Part shown: positions 50,022-60,163 of the stretch, one piece after another
How the letters are laid out: each line of letters opens with the position of its first letter
Numbering within the stretch: position 1 is the first letter of the stretch
NCBI GenBank assembly: GCA_043228905.1
Contig: JBHGNT010000002.1
Location: forward strand, 27,838,001-27,902,000
Direction of reading: 5' to 3'
Length of the DNA: 64,000 bases
DNA from: Azolla caroliniana
Taxonomy: Eukaryota; Polypodiophyta
The notes under the pieces: model-generated
The model's database searches: none
The model's input: the letters and a program-made list of their open reading frames with translations, nothing else
Told to the model about the DNA's origin: nothing
Program-made: the position numbers and the translations under genes

Positions 50022-53000
50022 CTTCCACACACACACAAACTCTCTCTCTTGCTCTAACGGCTCTCTCTGTCGCTGTCGTCGTCGTCGCCGTCACCGTCGC
50101 CGTCGTCTGCAGCCGCTGCAACCATCGTCGTCTGCTCTCTCTTCGCTCGCTTCCTCGTCTCTCTCTGTCGCCGGCTAGTGTCGTCGCCGTCGCCGTCGCC
50201 GTCGCTGCCGTTATCTGCGGCCGTCGCCGTCTGCCACCGTGCAGCCGTCTACCGTCTTCTGCCGTCTGCTGCCACCGTCTGCCGTCTGTTGCCGCCGTCT
50301 GCCGTCTGCTGCCGCCGTCTGCCGTCTGCTGCCGTCGTCTACCGTCGTTTGACGACTGCCACCATCACCGTCGCCGTCACGGGGTGTTTTCTTCTCCGTT
50401 TTTCTTGATGTGGTGAAGTGCCTTTTTCTCGACAAGTTCGTGGGTGGGTTCTTTTGGTGTGCTCGTCCCGTGCTACAAAATGCCGATGTGATTGCGACAC
50501 ACACACAAACTCGGCTAAGTCTCGAACCCATTTATCTTACCTTTTTTTTTCTTATTGACACCACAATGACGTCTAGACGGACTAAGGAACTTAAGGATAT
50601 ACAAGACGAGGTTATAAGTAAGGAGGACTTTTTAGATATGTTTAATCGTTTAACAAAAATAGAGATGGATATGAAAAAATGGGTGAAAGACACCGAAACC
50701 CACAAGAAAAAAGATAGAGAGGAAAAAGACGCCCTCAAGGCCGAAATAGAACAACTTAAAGTAGAAAACATCGACCTTAAAAAACAACTTAAGGACATCG
50801 AGGGATCTCGAGAAGACGGTGAAATATCCTCTATAGAGGATATAAAGGACGAAATTAAAAAAGTTAAAGAGGAAGTTAATAATAACATAGAGTTAGCTAA
50901 AACGGGTTGGGTAGATGTGGTTAAAAGAAACATTAAAAAAGAAATAAAAGATGAAAATATTGTTAACACCACCCTTGAAGAAGAGAAAATGCGTCAAGCC
51001 CGACGCTTAAATGTACGTGTCACTGGGCTCAAGGAAGGTGCATCCCCAAATGAGGACGCACAAACACTTGGGAAAATGTTAGGGTACACAGAGGCCCTAC
51101 CTATCACCAAAGCATGGAGGGCCGGGCGTGACACAACTAGGAAGAGAGCCTTAGTCCTTCAATTCAAAGACTTAGACTCTAGAATCACTTTCTTTAAGAA
51201 GAGACCAATCCTTCGAGGAATGGATGGGGACCCCATCTATCTCGATGAAGACCTCACTAAGATGCAAATTGAGCATCGCAAGAGTTGTATGCCACGAGTT
51301 ATGCAAGCTCGTAAAGAAGGCCATCGCGCCTTTTACCGAGACGGGCGAGTGATCATAAATGATCGCACTACTAACTGACGGCGTGTGGCCCATGTGACAG
51401 AAAATGCACTTAGGATGACCCTATGGAATTGTAATGGCGCACTCTGGGCACACCCCGGCCGCCTAGAGGAGATACTAAAGGTATCTGATATACTTTTCTT
51501 GGTAGAAACACATCAGAGCCCAAATAGAGGACTCCCACGGGTCGAAGGATTCCGTTGGGAATCCGCTTTTAGACAAACCTCACGTCGACACACTACTAGC
51601 GGATCTGGAGGTGTCGCGATACTATTTCGTAGAGAGCTACATAATAGGATAGAAATAATGAAGATAGACCCAGAAGCTCGTTTTATGTGGGTGAAAGTCT
51701 CCACAAGCAAAGACCATGTAGTATTTTTCGCCATTTGTTACTTTCCCCCAAAAGGATCCCGTTATAATATTAGTGGCTTGACGAGATTAGTCGATGAAGG
51801 AATGCCACATGGGCCTTCTCCATACGAACCCCTATCGGATGACATAATCCAATATTCTTCCCAAGGAGAAGTATTTCTTGTAGGAGACTTCAATGCGAGA
51901 ACCCAATCCCGAGAATGCACAGTATTTCAGATGAATAGAAACCTAGAAATGGTAAATGTTGATCCTTTAGACATAGGCACCACACGTAGATCAAAGGATC
52001 AAGGTGCGGACGCCACGAGCTTTGGCCATCATCTGCTCGAACTTGGCAGTCGGCACCAGATGGTCATATATAATGGTTTAGCTAAGTGGCCGGGCTCGGA
52101 AGAGCTCACATGTTTCCCACATGAAGGAGGGGAAAGCACAGTTGACTATCTAATAGGCCGCCCGGAAGCTACCCACATGATTAACTCCTTCCGAGTGGCC
52201 CCATGCCCTATTGGCGCAGACCATAGCTTCTTATACTTCGAGCTAAAATGTGATATCTCTAAGGTCACCAAGTCTAGTCAACCATGCCATCACACCACAA
52301 TACATTTCACACATGAGCTCTCTGACATATACTCTCAACATGTTCAGGCCCATCTCCCCTCCATTGATCCCTCTCTACCGTTAGAAAGCCTTAGTACAAA
52401 ACTCACACACATCCTTCACTCCGCAGCAGCTAGCAGTTTCCCATATACAAAACACTCAAATCAAGGTAGATCAGGATCAATGCCACAAAATAAATGGTAT
52501 GACGAGGATTGTAGGGACCTACATAGACAACTTACAGTATCGCAACTCAATGGTAGTATTACCTCCACACAAGCTCGCAAAGAAATGCGTAAGATGACAC
52601 GTCGTAAGAGACGAGCGTGGGAGGCATCCCAATACTGGGAACTCTACCATATGCTCATGAGTAGCGATTGCGCCACGGCATGGAAGAGACTACGGGAGCC
52701 AAGACCACAAACACCCATCGAAGATCCCGAAACTTGGCACACATATACAGAGAGAGTTTACCAAATCCCAAACCAACCACCTTTTCCAATGCCTTCCACA
52801 CCCCGGCCTACCACGGGGACACTTTTCACGACCTCTAGGGTCATGAAGGTCATAAAGAAATTACAACATAGGAAGTCCATGGACCACACAGGATTGCGAG
52901 CAGTACACATTATATATGCGAGAGAGTGCCTAGCTCCTTGCTAACTCTAATCTTCAATCGTGCCCTTGCAGAGGGTTTTCCACCACAATGGACTATGAAT

Positions 53001-56000
53001 ACAGTGACCCCCATACATAAAGGGGGGGACCCCATGGACCCAAATACATATAGGACCATTATGATAGGCCATACCCTTGCTAAGTTATATGGTGCAGTAA
53101 TGGAAGCAGAGCTTAGCGACTACATGGAGACCCTAAACCTTCGTGCACCTGAACAAGTTGGCTTTAGACGAGCCTTCTCCACTATTGATCACATCTTCAC
53201 ACTTAGATGCCTAATTGACCAAACTAGGGCTCGCAAGAAGAGATTATATTGTTGTTTTGTAGACTTCCGCAAAGCCTTTGACACAGTCCCTAGAGATCGG
53301 TTGTGTGATAGACTTAAAAGCTTGAGGATACCAGATGATATGGTATGGGCCATCTACGCACTATATGAACAAGTGTCCGGGTGTGTCCGATGCCCAGGTG
53401 GCCTATCCAATCGTTTCACTAGCACTATTGGTGTAAAACAAGGTTGCCCCCTATCACCGACGCTTTTTGGGATCTACATTTATGAGATCACAGATTTTAT
53501 TGCTCGTGAGGGAGGCACCGGAGTGGTCCTTGGGGATACGCAGGTTCGTATCTTGCTCTATGCGGATGACATAGTTTTGCTCTCTGAATCCGAACACGAC
53601 CTATAGAGGCACCTCAATGCCTTAGATGACTTTTGTGTACAACGAGGATTGGTAGTGAATCTAGGGAAAACGAAAGTCCTTATCTTCCACACATCGGCCC
53701 AAATTAGAGCTAAGTGTCACCTAACTATCTCCCATAGCCCAGTCGAGGTGGTTGGATTGTACGTATATCTCGGAGTCACTTTTAGTGCCCGCTCAGGTAA
53801 ATTTTCAATGACACAGGCAGCGAAGGATAGACTCACGAGAGGACATGCATCCCTCTCACTCCTAGAGAGACAATGCCACCAAGCACACTTTCAAGAGCCA
53901 CGGACTAAAGGGTGGCTCTTTGACTCATTAGTGACCCCCTCCCTCATGTATGCATCAGCAGTTTGGGCTCCAGGATTACCATCCTTCATGTGGACGCAAT
54001 TAGAGAGACCATTGGTGATGATGCTATCACGCCAACTCCGAAGCAAATCGATTGTACCACATGACATTATTAGGGCCGAGTTCACGTTACCCCCAATGCT
54101 AGTAGAGGCACTTTTTCAACTTGTAGTCTTTTTTGATAGGATACATAGCCAACCACATGATAGAATATCTCATCAAGCCTTTAAGGCCTCTCGATCATTG
54201 TATGAGTCTGGCTATACTAGCTCATGGTATGGCATGATGGTGACTTGGCTTCTTGCGAATGGTCTAGACATTAATAACCTACCTCCCCTTAGGTACAACC
54301 ACACGAGTGATAACACCTTAATCTCTCATGAGAACCGCAATAAAGTAATACGCCAAGAAATATGGCAAATTTACACTCGGTGTAAATGGATCACCCCACT
54401 AGAGCCACTCCCATCTAAAATGTCGTACTATAAGAAACACTTCATGCACTTCTCTGAGTTAGGTTTTATCATGCAGCCAAAATATCTAGATGTATTCTTA
54501 CCACATGCACTAAGGGTTGCCATTGGACAACTTAGAATATCATCTCACCAACTTGAGATTGAAAATGGCCGTACTAGTGGAGTCCCTAGGGAGGAAAGGA
54601 TATGTAGGTTATGTCACATAGAGATAGAGGATGAGTACCACTTTACATGCAAGTGTCCAACCTATGCCGAGATAAGGGCAAAATACCAAGACATACTTGG
54701 TTCGTCTCCCACCCTCCCCAAACTATTAGATACTCTAGATATAAAGAAATTAGGCAAATACATTCTAGAGCTAAAACAACACACAGAGAATAAATTACAA
54801 AATGTTGACAATAATGTTGCTAATGATCACGAACATGTAACAAATGCAGTTTTTCAGGAACCTGAGGAGACAATGAATGCCGACACACTTGCTCCACTCG
54901 GCCTTTCCATTGATGAGGCAGAAAACCAGAGAAGAACCAGACGTCCTCGGGTGCCGGGTTTCAAAGCAACTAAACGTGATGTGGAAGCAATATTGAAAAT
55001 ACGGGAACGTGAGCTACACCGCCTAGAAGCCATGGCTAGGGCACTCTCTACATTGGAACCCACATCAAGACCCTTTGACCCCCCACTTCTTTTCGAGAGG
55101 CTTGGGTGGAAATAAAATTAGGCTTAGTGTATAGTCACTTTCGAGTATACTACATATTGTACACTACTAGAACTCTTTTAGTTTAAGTTCTATTTTTTTT
55201 TTACTTAATTTTATTTTAGTTATGATGACTGGATAAATACTCTATTGTTGTAAACCAATTGTCTCATGGGCCAAATTTGGCCTTAGAAGACATTAATACA
55301 TCTTTCTTTCTTTCTTTCTTTCTCTCTCACTAAGACTCTCTCCCTCTCTGTTTTTGACCTAAACCCTAATCCCTGCTCTGCAGAAAACCTTAAACTCTGC
55401 CTGCAGAAAACCCTAAACTTTTGTCTACATAAAACCCTAAACCTTGGCTCTGATACCAGTTTGAAGGCAGCACGAGGATTAGGGTTTAGGTCACCCCTCA
55501 TCGTGAGTGGTTTTCAGATTACATAGGGGGTCGACATGGTGTTGTCCATCTTGGGGACAACTATGCATGTGAAATTGCAGGTATTGGCACTGTGCAATTA
55601 CAGTTTCAGCATGGTTCTGCTTTCACACTTCAGCATGTACGGCATGTACCTCAGCTCAAGAAGAGCTTGATTAGCATAGGACAGCTAGATGATGATGGAT
55701 TTCACACAACCTTTGGTGATGGGAAATGGAAGATTTGTAAGGGATCTAGAGTTATTGCCAAGGGTAGTAAAAGTGATACTTTGTATCCTCTCCATGTATC
55801 TAGTGTGAGTGACCATGTTGTTGCCATAACCAAGCAGCCTAGTGTTTCTTTGTGGCATGGCTGGTTGGGACACATGAGTGAAACTGGTATGAAAGTACTT
55901 TCTCGTTTGGGTTACTTGCCGTGTCTTCGTTATGCTGATTTTGAACATTGTGATCATTGCATTTATGGTAAACATGTACAAACATCTCATAAAAAGACTC

Positions 56001-59000
56001 TTTCGCTGAAGTCGTCCCCGCTTGAGTTAGTACATTCAGATGTATGTCAGATGCCAGGGCTATCATTAGGGGGAAAGAAATACTTAGTCACTTTTGTCAA
56101 TGATGCTACACGGAAGGTATGGGTTTACCCTATTCGTAGCAAGGATGAAGTGCTCAACAAATTTCGAACATTTTTGGCATTAGTTGAGAATCAAATTGAT
56201 AAGACACTTAACTGTCTTCGCTCTGACGATGGTGGGGAATATGTGTCCAAGGCCTTTCAAGCATTTTGTGACAGCAAAGGGATAAAGAGGGAACTCACTG
56301 CCCCTTATAATCCACCCCAAAATGGAGTTGCAGAGCGTATGAATCGGACTATTCAAGATAAGGTCCGTACTATGCTGTCTCATGCTGCGTTACCCCATGG
56401 TTTTTGGGCAGAGGCTGTTATGACAGCTGTTCACTTGATTAATCGGTCACCTAACAGGTCTTTGGGAGGGGGAATACCCCAAGAAGCGTGGTCGGGCAAG
56501 CCACCTTCATATGTTGACTTGAGAGTGTTTGGCTGTGAGGCTTTTGTGCACATTCGTAAAGAACAACGCAACAAACTTGAGCCAAAGTCCTGCAAATGTA
56601 TTTTCCTAGGATATGGTGACGAGGGTGAAATGGGGTATAGATTGTGGGATCCCGAGAAAAGAAAAATAGTACGCAGCAATGATGTTATCTTCCGGGAAAA
56701 TCGCATGCATAAACAACCCGAAAAGACTGAGGAAGTACATAGGGTTGTATTCCGAGAAGAAATACCTTTTAGACAGGAAAATGTGCCTGCTGTACAGCAG
56801 CAAACACCTGCTGTAAAATTACCTGCAAATGCAGAAAATGAGGTTGGAAATGATCAGCCAGTCTTTGCCAATAATGATGAGCCACCAAATGTGCAAGAAC
56901 AGCTAGAACAGCTAGAACAGCAAGCTGTGAATGCTGATTTGCAGGCTGAAATGCCTGGACTGCAAATTGGAAATGATGATTTGCAGGCTCAACAGCTACC
57001 AAACAATGGGCATTGGGTTAGGAGATCATCTAGAGTTACTAGACAGCCTGACAGATTTGTTCCTGATGCAAACAATGTGGCTGATTATGTCATGGTAACT
57101 GATTGTGGCGAACCGACTTTCTTCAAGGAAGCAATGGACAGACAGGACAATAAGAAATGGTATAAAGCCATGTTGTCAGAGATGGAATCTCTTGAGAAAA
57201 ATGATACTTGGGATTTGGTGCAATTGCCTAAAGGGCAGAAAACACTTCCATGCAAATGGGTTTATAAAATGAAGGTCATTTCTGATTCCTCGCCAAAGTA
57301 CAAAGCAAGATTGGTTGCAAAAGGATACAAGCAGGAATATGGAGTTGATTTTGATGAGATCTTCTCGCCTGTAGTCAAGATGACTACATTAAGAATCATT
57401 TTGGGCTTAGTTGCAGCTGAAGATATGGAGCTCATATGGATGTGAAGACCGCCTTTTTACATGGCGATCTGCATGAAGACATATATATGCAGCAGCCTGA
57501 AGGTTTTGTCACTAAAGGCAAAGAGAAGATGGTTTGTAAGCTCAAAAGGAGTTTGTATGGGTTGAAACAAGCACCAAGAGAATGGTATCATAAATTTGAT
57601 GCATTTATGCAGTCTCAAGGTTTTCGTAGAAGTCAAGTGGACCATTGCTTGTACACCAAGAAGGCAGGAGATGGCAGCCTGATTATCTTGGTTTTGTATG
57701 TTGATGATATGTTGATTGCTGGTAAGGATGTTCATGCCTTGAATTCATTGAAGGAAAGCCTTCATGGCAGCTTTGATATGAAGGATCTTGGTGATGCAAA
57801 TCACATCCTTGGCATGCGAATACTCCGAAACCGATCGAAAGGGGTACTCTTTCTATCTCAGCAGGAGTATATCTCTAAGGTTTTGCAGCGTTTCAATATG
57901 GAGGGGGGGAAAACAATTGGGGTTCCATTGCCTCCATATTTGAAACTCAGTGCAGAAGACAGCCCTACATCTGATGATGAGAAGGCTGAAATGGCCAAGG
58001 TTCCATATGCTTCTGCCGTTGGCAGTTTGATATATGCGATGGTTGCTACACGCCCTGATATTGCCTTTGCAATGGGAGTGGTTAGTAGGTATATGGCAAA
58101 TCCCGGCAAAAAGCATTGGGAAGCGGTGAAAGGTATTATGAGATACCTCAAAGGTACAAAGGACTTGTGTATTTGCTTTGGAAAGCAAAAGGCATCTGTC
58201 GTTGGTTTTACGGATGCGGACTATGCTGATCACGCAGACTGCAGGAAGTCTACTTCTGGGTATGTGTTCACAGGAGCGGTCTCTTGGATCTCCAGACTAC
58301 AGAAGTGTGTTGCATTGTCTACTACAGAGGCAGAGTATGTTGCTGCCACTGAGGCATGCAAAGAGGCTTTATAGCTTTCATATCTAGTGAGAGATCTTGG
58401 CATTACAGAGTTACCTATTCTTCATTGTGACAGCTAGAGTGCTATCATGCTAGCTCAAAATCCCGTCTTTCATGCAAAGACGAAGCACATAGAGGTGAAG
58501 TATCACTTCATCAGAGATGTACTTGACAGCAAGAACATTGAGCTTGTCAAAGTACATACAAATAATAATCCTGCAGATCTTCTCACGAAGGGTCTTCCAG
58601 CTGAGCGATCTGCTCATTGCCAACAGATGATGGGAGTTGGATAGATGTATGTATGTAGTTCAGCTTTGTACATACTTGGACTTAGCTGACTTTTTTTTTT
58701 TTTTTTTCTTCTCACGGCACATTGCCTTTAGGTGGGAGGTTGTTGGGAATAAAGGGCCATCGTGCCTTTTATTAGTGCACGAGTGTGAACGCACTCGTAG
58801 CACACTTTTGAGTTGTATATACATAATATCTAAAAACCAAAAAAAAGAGGTACACTCTTTTGTACCCAAGACAGCGTGCATCTCTCTCTCTCACTCAGAC
58901 TCTCTCCCTCTCTGTTTTTGACCTAAACCCTAATCCTCGTGCTGCCTTCACTGAATTGATATATTCAAAAAAACATACAATACATGCATGCAATTCTTCA

Positions 59001-60163
59001 TGCACTCTCAAACCCCAAAAATAAATTCAGGCTAAGTAAATAATATTATATTCTAAAGGTTCTAACAGCCCAATAACTCTATTATTATATGCGTACATAC
59101 TAAGCAACCACATTACAGAATTTTCGATATCAATTGAGTTATAAGTGGACAATAACAAAAATAGTGTATAGGTAATGTGAATGTAGTAAAAAAGGATGAT
59201 AAAGAAACATCTGAAAAGAAATATAGACTGGACTCTTTATATTCTCCCAAAAATATTTTTATTAAATCATATGTTCTTTTTTTGATATACTGAATCTTTA
59301 TTTGAAAGTCAAATGGCACTTCACCTTCTTCAAAGAAAAAGAGAGGAAACAATACACATCAGATTCAGTTTCATAAGATAGAAAACTAGCTTTCAAAAGA
59401 CAGCAAATCAACAACATTTAAGTTAAAAATGGCAAACCTCATCATCATGTCTCTTTCCGGGGATTAGATTTGTTGCCAGAAAATCTCCATAAATTGATCC
59501 TTTGAAGGCTGATGCTTCTTCCTCATTCAATGTGATTTCCTCCATGCTTGCCAAAGTGTTATTCGATTCACAAATGATCTCAGATGATTGATATGCCGTG
59601 GTGAATCCGTTTTCACTTTTTCCTTCTGGTGACTCTGAAATGTGTTTATGATCAAGTAATGTGGTTACAGGAAAACCTCTGCCTGCAACAATTTTATCTG
59701 GCTCATCAAACCGTCCTACTTCTTCCAAAGAATTACTCTCCTCAAAATTAGATTCCTCACTTGCGTCATCTCCAGAATCTTCTTTTCTTTCAGACTGATA
59801 GGGAGAAGGTAGATTTTCTAAACCTTGTTCAGACTTTTCCCCCAAGTAAGTCGTTGAGTTGTTGATATACAAATCTTTGATTTCTGGTACATAACTTTCG
59901 TTACATTCACCACTCTCAACATTTCCAGATATCACATTACCATCATTTGCCTTATTTATGAGACTTCCTTCCTTGATGCTTTTATCAGATGACTTAAAAT
60001 CTTGGTCTTCTTGCTCGGGCAAATAACACGGTTTTTCATGTCCAGTGCTCTTATCAAATAAATCTTCATAGGACAGGGAAATGCCTTCTGGACTCACACT
60101 TGTGTCTTGGATCTCATCGATGTTCCTGATGACGGTTGCATCTGAAGAATCTAACTTGGACAT
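42949..60163 (-). CDS. MON1: MON1 vacuolar fusion protein (Rab7 GEF subunit), 14 exons
   Basis: MON1 pairs with CCZ1 as exchange factor for Rab7 GTPases on late endosomes and is needed for vacuolar trafficking. Exons (minus): 60163-59438, 47971-47892, 47800-47729, 47651-47612, 47517-47416, 47336-47215, 47116-46984, 44440-44349, 44219-44138, 44009-43945, 43846-43559, 43408-43317, 43206-43142, 43044-42949. All are GT-AG in consistent phase, giving 684 residues (about 607 in Arabidopsis; the extra length is in the acidic, disordered N-terminus, residues 1-242). Conserved blocks: LIPGKRH at the exon 1 end, [78 protein letters not shown] and the C-terminus GASPFNW. These follow the longin-domain fold of the family. 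Intron 1 (11.5 kb) carries a Copia element with a nested LINE, opposite to the gene. No disabling change is seen. Confidence 0.95.
45668..46192. repeat. Inverted-repeat element in MON1 intron 7
   Basis: The arms of about 210 bases (45668-45880 and 45980-46192) are reverse complements with moderate divergence. A good block is GATGAAGTGAAGTAGCTTAA on the left and TTAAGCTACTTCACTTCATC on the right. The loop is about 100 bases. No target duplication is clear. It is probably a MITE or fold-back element. Confidence 0.78.
48460..49030. repeat. Interleaved local duplications in MON1 intron 1
   Basis: CAACTAGCACATTTACACAA occurs near 48641, 48767 and 48972, each followed by a shared CTCTATAAAAAG segment. 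A second module (GAGGAAAAG...GAGAATAAGTAGCAGCTA type) occurs twice, near 48540 and 48870. The modules alternate, which suggests stepwise tandem duplication by slippage or unequal exchange. Confidence 0.8.
49820..49972 (+). repeat. Copia 5' LTR, part before the LINE
   Basis: About 150 bases, apparently identical to the first 150 bases of the 3' LTR at 58741. It contains an imperfect palindrome GTGCACGAGTG...CACTCGTAGCAC around 49854-49883 and ends in a CT tract that is expanded compared with the 3' LTR. Confidence 0.93.
50070..50385 (+). repeat. GC-rich GCCGTC/CTGCCGTCTGCTGCC tandem repeats in LINE 5' region
   Basis: The first part (about 50070-50220) is made of GTCGCC/CGTCGC triplet-like repeats. 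The second (about 50245-50345) has roughly five units of about 21 bases containing GCCGTCTGCTGCC. The position upstream of ORF1 recalls the repeated promoter units of some LINE 5' regions. Promoter activity is inferred only. Confidence 0.7.
50566..51378 (+). CDS. LINE ORF1 protein (coiled coil, RRM, C-terminal domain)
   Basis: An intact frame of 270 residues from ATG at 50566. An upstream in-frame ATG at 50410 would add 52 residues unlike the rest, so the later start is preferred. Residues 1 to about 140 are highly charged with heptad-like spacing, predicting a long coiled coil for trimer assembly. From about 145, [13 protein letters not shown] starts an RRM-like part, and the end ([33 protein letters not shown]) matches the C-terminal domain of L1 ORF1 proteins. 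There are no CCHC zinc knuckles, which plant L1 ORF1 proteins usually have. The protein would bind LINE RNA and act as chaperone. It ends only 6 bases before ORF2, suggesting re-initiation or readthrough for ORF2. Confidence 0.8.
   Translation: MTSRRTKELKDIQDEVISKEDFLDMFNRLTKIEMDMKKWVKDTETHKKKDREEKDALKAEIEQLKVENIDLKKQLKDIEGSREDGEISSIEDIKDEIKKVKEEVNNNIELAKTGWVDVVKRNIKKEIKDENIVNTTLEEEKMRQARRLNVRVTGLKEGASPNEDAQTLGKMLGYTEALPITKAWRAGRDTTRKRALVLQFKDLDSRITFFKKRPILRGMDGDPIYLDEDLTKMQIEHRKSCMPRVMQARKEGHRAFYRDGRVIINDRTTN
51385..55115 (+). pseudogene. LINE ORF2: endonuclease, reverse transcriptase, C-terminal zinc motif
   Basis: The order is as follows. First an apurinic-type endonuclease ([10 protein letters not shown] at the start, LVETHQS, VGDFNAR, and a late GADHSF motif). 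Then a reverse transcriptase ([50 protein letters not shown]). Last a C-terminal CRLC...H...C motif near 54600-54660. The ORF is broken by a one-base shift near 52935 and an in-frame TAG at 53604-53606; otherwise the frame stays open to 55115. Few lesions mean a fairly young copy. The first ATG in frame is near 51415; 51385 is a GTG. Nicking and target-primed reverse transcription at the CT tract would be its job. Confidence 0.88.
55317..55372 (+). repeat. Copia 5' LTR, part after the LINE
   Basis: TCTCTCTCAC continues to GACCTAAACCCTAATCC. It matches the second part of the 3' LTR with one substitution (CACTAAG against CACTCAG). The final bases of the LTR are missing at this point because the following segment is inverted. 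Confidence 0.9.
55356..55492. repeat. Inverted LTR-end/primer-binding segment between 17-bp inverted repeats
   Basis: GACCTAAACCCTAATCC (55356-55372) and GGATTAGGGTTTAGGTC (55476-55492) are perfect inverted repeats. The 103 bases between them read backwards. They contain the reverse complement of the last LTR bases (TGAAGGCAGCACGAGG at 55462) directly joined to GGCTCTGATACCAG (55446-55459), the complement of a Copia initiator-tRNA-Met primer-binding site. In a normal element the LTR end and primer site would read in the plus orientation. The simplest explanation is an inversion by exchange between the two 17-bp repeats. Confidence 0.88.
55505..58644 (+). pseudogene. Copia pol remnant: integrase, reverse transcriptase, RNase H
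   Basis: The frame is open without an ATG from about 55505 and begins inside the late protease region; gag and the protease catalytic motif are absent. Next come the HHCC zinc finger (HGWLGHMSE to CDHC) and the integrase core with D, D and E residues ([24 protein letters not shown]). The reverse transcriptase starts at KWVYKMK. A frameshift near 57432 (about four bases lost) separates this from [22 protein letters not shown] and the catalytic YVDDMLIA. RNase H follows ([25 protein letters not shown]) with in-frame TAG codons near 58372 and 58434. The protein would cut and join cDNA in the parent element. This copy cannot make it whole. Confidence 0.92.
58741..58950 (+). repeat. Copia 3' LTR (210 bp)
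   Basis: Runs from TGTTGGGAATAAAGG to GTGCTGCCTTCA, with TG and CA ends. It serves as the uninterrupted reference showing where the LINE entered the 5' LTR (in GCATCTCTCTCTCTCAC) and what was inverted. It is preceded by the purine-rich tract and followed by the CTGAA target duplication. Confidence 0.96.

Larger units (their letters stand above)
49990..55322 (+). mobile_element. Two-ORF LINE inserted in the CT tract of the Copia 5' LTR
   Basis: The element has a GC-rich 5' region, ORF1 (50566-51378), ORF2 (51385-55115, one frameshift and one stop) and a 3' tail of about five TCTT units (55301-55322) instead of poly-A. It sits exactly in the CT microsatellite of the LTR: CT repeats before it, TCTCTCTCAC after it, as in the uninterrupted 3' LTR. 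ORF1 is coiled coil, RRM-like and basic C-terminal domain, the layout of animal L1/Tx1-like LINEs. ORF2 has an N-terminal endonuclease and a reverse transcriptase with YADDIVLL. The exact 5' end is hidden by the repeat. Confidence 0.88.
49820..58950 (+). mobile_element. Ty1/Copia LTR retrotransposon with nested LINE, in MON1 intron 1
   Basis: The element is bounded by TGTTGGG at 49820 and TTCA at 58950, and flanked by the 5-bp duplication CTGAA (49815-49819 and 58951-58955). The 3' LTR is 210 bases (58741-58950). The 5' LTR is split by a LINE (about 49990-55322). In pol, integrase precedes reverse transcriptase and RNase H, the Copia order. Gag and the protease active-site part are missing, and pol carries a frameshift and stops, so the copy is non-autonomous. 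A purine-rich tract (GGTGGGAGGT) directly precedes the 3' LTR. It lies antisense to MON1. Confidence 0.95.

Noticed and set aside
49806-50178. Open frames rich in Ser-Leu or Arg-Glu over the CT tract
   Set aside because: They come from the CT/GA microsatellite of the Copia LTR and LINE 5' border, not from a gene.
55361-55440. Interstitial telomere made of AAACCCTAA-like units
   Set aside because: The units are irregular, separated by CTGCAGAAAA-type sequence and belong to the Copia leader. They are not a tandem heptamer array.
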